This document shows, piece by piece, positions 62,241 to 64,000 of a stretch of DNA of 64,000 bases. The stretch's first letter is position 1; the number at the start of each line of letters is the position of its first letter. The DNA comes from Mastacembelus armatus (lineage: Eukaryota > Chordata > Actinopteri > Synbranchiformes > Mastacembelidae). The notes under the pieces are model-generated. The model saw only the letters and a list, made by a program, of their open reading frames with translations, was not told where the DNA came from and did no database searches. Both the position numbers and the translations under genes were made by a program. The stretch is taken from the NCBI RefSeq assembly GCF_900324485.2, contig NC_046640.1:16665673-16729672 (forward strand), in the 5' to 3' direction.

Positions 62241-63288
62241 TAATACACAAAATGCCCTCTACCGGTATCTGTTTTAAAACTCAGCCTATACTAAATGATT
62301 GGAGTTACTTTTTATTTAGATGCATATGGTAATATTTTTTAGTACCATAGCCTCTTTTACTTTAAATTTTATACACTAACCAGTTTATCAATTTTTAAGC
62401 AAAATTATTTTCATTAATAATGAATATACATTTAGAGGTTGAGTTTCATATATACATTTCACTACTCATTTGAATAGCTTCATCAGTCTGAGAGAAAGCT
62501 GGTAAGGAATCTCAAATTTATCATTCAGGTTGGTTTTAATCTAATGGTAGATTTTTGTGACCCCTCTGATCCACAAACTGGGGACAGAGTGTGTCCTCCC
62601 TGACATTTGATGTGTTTCTTAACTTCTTGGGAATAGATGAAAGGGCGCCTGGTGGACTAAAGATAAGTTATGTCTGAGCCCCCCACCCCTGTTAGGGCAG
62701 GGTTTTTCCACTTGAACATGTATGGCTTCTCTGACTCCTCTCTCAAACCATCTATCTTCTCTGTCTAGAATATGTACACACTGAAAATAAATGTTGGTTG
62801 CAGCCTCATATTTCTATGATGCAATAGTATGACTTTGTCCCAAGTGTGTCAGAAGCTCCCTTTAGAACGAAGATATGTGATGTGGAAGACCCCAAGTGCT
62901 ACATGAGCAATTATAAGTTTAGAGAATGCTTAGTAATCATTTATTTATTACCTGTAGTCTCCTGGTTTGCATTGGCCACTAGAGTTGTAAAAAAAATTAA
63001 AAACCTGCCCCAGCCTTAATGATTTAATTTGTTGTTGGAAAGGGTGCACTAATGCACCCATATGTGATCACTTGTCACTTGTCAACAAAAGACCAGGCAA
63101 AACTATGATGACATAGTGAGATTAAATGCTTTATGAAAAAACTACAGTGCAAAATTGTTATAAATTCACTCATATTAATCATAAATGTACATATTCAAAA
63201 ACACACACCTTGAAAGAAATGAACACATGCCGAATTTACACACAGCAGTGGCTGCGGTACCAACCAGCAGCAGTAAATGACTCATCTC
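62241..63288. other. Intergenic between rps2 and rnf151
   Basis: No gene is recognised. It holds the dispersed repeat at 62583-62705 and, on the minus strand, a possible rnf151 AATAAA (TTTATT at 62940-62945). Confidence 0.5.
62583..62705 (+). repeat. Unclassified dispersed repeat, copy 2
   Basis: Second copy of the 28634-28750 repeat, roughly 80% similar by eye, with GAATAGATGAAAGGGCGCCT and TTATGTCTGAGCCC in the same order. Confidence 0.6.
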
Positions 63289-63756
63289 TCAGGAGTTGCT
63301 GTTGTTGCTACTTGCAGTCCCACTGAAGCTGCTGCTTTCTCCGAGGTCCTCCTCCTCCACTTCATGCAGATCATCCATCACGTCCAGGCTCTCACAGATC
63401 AGCCCTATCTGCCTCTTCATGTGGGCCATGGTGCTCTGCATCTTCCTCATCTTTCTCTGCAGTGCAGTGGCAATGGCCCTGTGGTTCCTCTGTCTGGCTT
63501 CATACTCCTGTCTCAGTTGCTTGTAACAGTTGTGCTGAGCCTGGGTGCGATGGGAAAGTATTGTCCCACAGCCCATGTGGCAGGGCTGCCGCCAGTGTTC
63601 GCAGTGGCGTGCGTGGTTGTCCAGGTCCTTTCGGAGGAGTTGCGCTCGACAGCCTTGGTACGGACAAGGGATGAGCTCGTACTGGCAGCTCATACTGTGG
63701 CAGTACTGCTCTGAGAGTGGGAAGGTCTCTGAACACCCCCGGATCTCATTCTTACA
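63289..63756 (-). CDS. rnf151: RING finger protein 151-like, last coding exon (partial)
   Basis: C-terminal 155 residues; the RING-domain exons lie beyond the right edge. Acceptor TGTACAG precedes CKNEIRGCSETFPL. The exon encodes a TRAF-type zinc-finger region with the Cys/His series SCQYELIPCPYQGC, HARHCEHWRQPCHMGCG and AQHNCYKQL. It then has a coiled-coil-like helix (QRKMRKMQSTMAHMKRQIGL) and an acidic/Ser-rich tail ending SNNSNS and TGA (63291-63289). In mammals RNF151 is a testis protein implicated in acrosome formation, probably a ubiquitin ligase. The pattern CKN...GC...C-P-x2-GC and the position beside rps2 match human RNF151. Confidence 0.85.
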   Translation of the reverse strand, partial: CKNEIRGCSETFPLSEQYCHSMSCQYELIPCPYQGCRAQLLRKDLDNHARHCEHWRQPCHMGCGTILSHRTQAQHNCYKQLRQEYEARQRNHRAIATALQRKMRKMQSTMAHMKRQIGLICESLDVMDDLHEVEEEDLGESSSFSGTASSNNSNS

Positions 63757-64000
63757 CTGTACAAAGCCAGAAACAAGGAAAAACAAAGCAATCAATAAAG
63801 GACGCAGTTCATATACATGCCTACAGGAGGAAACCATTGTAAAAATGTTATTTGACTTTATCCTTTAAGTACAGGTGAGATTGCCAGTGCTATAAGTATT
63901 CAGAGCTTTCACTGAAAAAGCAGCAATACCTATGTGTAATTACATTACATTACATAGAAGGTCCTGCTATGACAATAGCATTAACAACTCCACTCAGTTG
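63757..64000 (-). other. rnf151 intron, truncated by window edge
   Basis: Upstream of the last rnf151 exon. No earlier exon with a RING pattern (CxxC...CxH...CxxC) is visible before the edge. Confidence 0.5.

Overview
The window is vertebrate nuclear DNA, almost certainly from a ray-finned (teleost) fish. It has intron-containing genes with GT-AG splice sites, long CA and TA microsatellites, and fish-type repeats (Tc1, hAT, an L2/Rex1-type LINE tail, a tRNA-derived SINE). It also carries a fish-style two-exon C2H2 zinc-finger family. Gene order hs3st6, msrb1, (zinc fingers, tex2-like), rpl3l, ndufb10, rps2, rnf151 matches the human 16p13.3 block HS3ST6-MSRB1-RPL3L-NDUFB10-RPS2-RNF151, so most assignments rest on both protein similarity and synteny.

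Layout: 1-13000 is hs3st6 (minus, two coding exons around a 9.7 kb intron). 13000-24600 is gene-poor, with microsatellites, old repeats and a SINE. 24577-26198 is msrb1 (minus), a selenoprotein with an in-frame TGA and a SECIS element; just beyond its 3' end lies a decayed second copy of its last exons. 26765-45069 is a tandem segmental duplication: unit A 27116-35627 and unit B 35628-45069. Each unit carries a hAT transposon, a seven-finger zinc-finger gene whose start codon lies 16 bases from the hAT end, and a CpG-rich segment that looks like a non-coding first exon of the downstream tex2-like gene. Unit B later gained a Tc1 element and lost three internal pieces. 45313-52350 is tex2l (plus, eleven coding exons), convergent with rpl3l (minus, ten exons). 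ndufb10 (plus) and rps2 (minus) converge at about 60000. An H/ACA snoRNA can be folded from an rps2 intron. The last coding exon of rnf151 (minus) ends the window.

The right-hand genes are housekeeping or translation and mitochondrial genes with compact promoters: an NRF1 site at ndufb10, a pyrimidine start at rps2, and a TATA box at the muscle-type rpl3l. The most unusual part is the zinc-finger duplication. The flanking DNA and the N-terminal part of the proteins are nearly identical between the copies, while the zinc fingers differ heavily and several differences fall on DNA-contact positions. The putative promoters of both genes appear to come from a transposon end. All exon positions were worked out by eye from splice signals and reading frame. 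Each complete CDS sums to a multiple of three.
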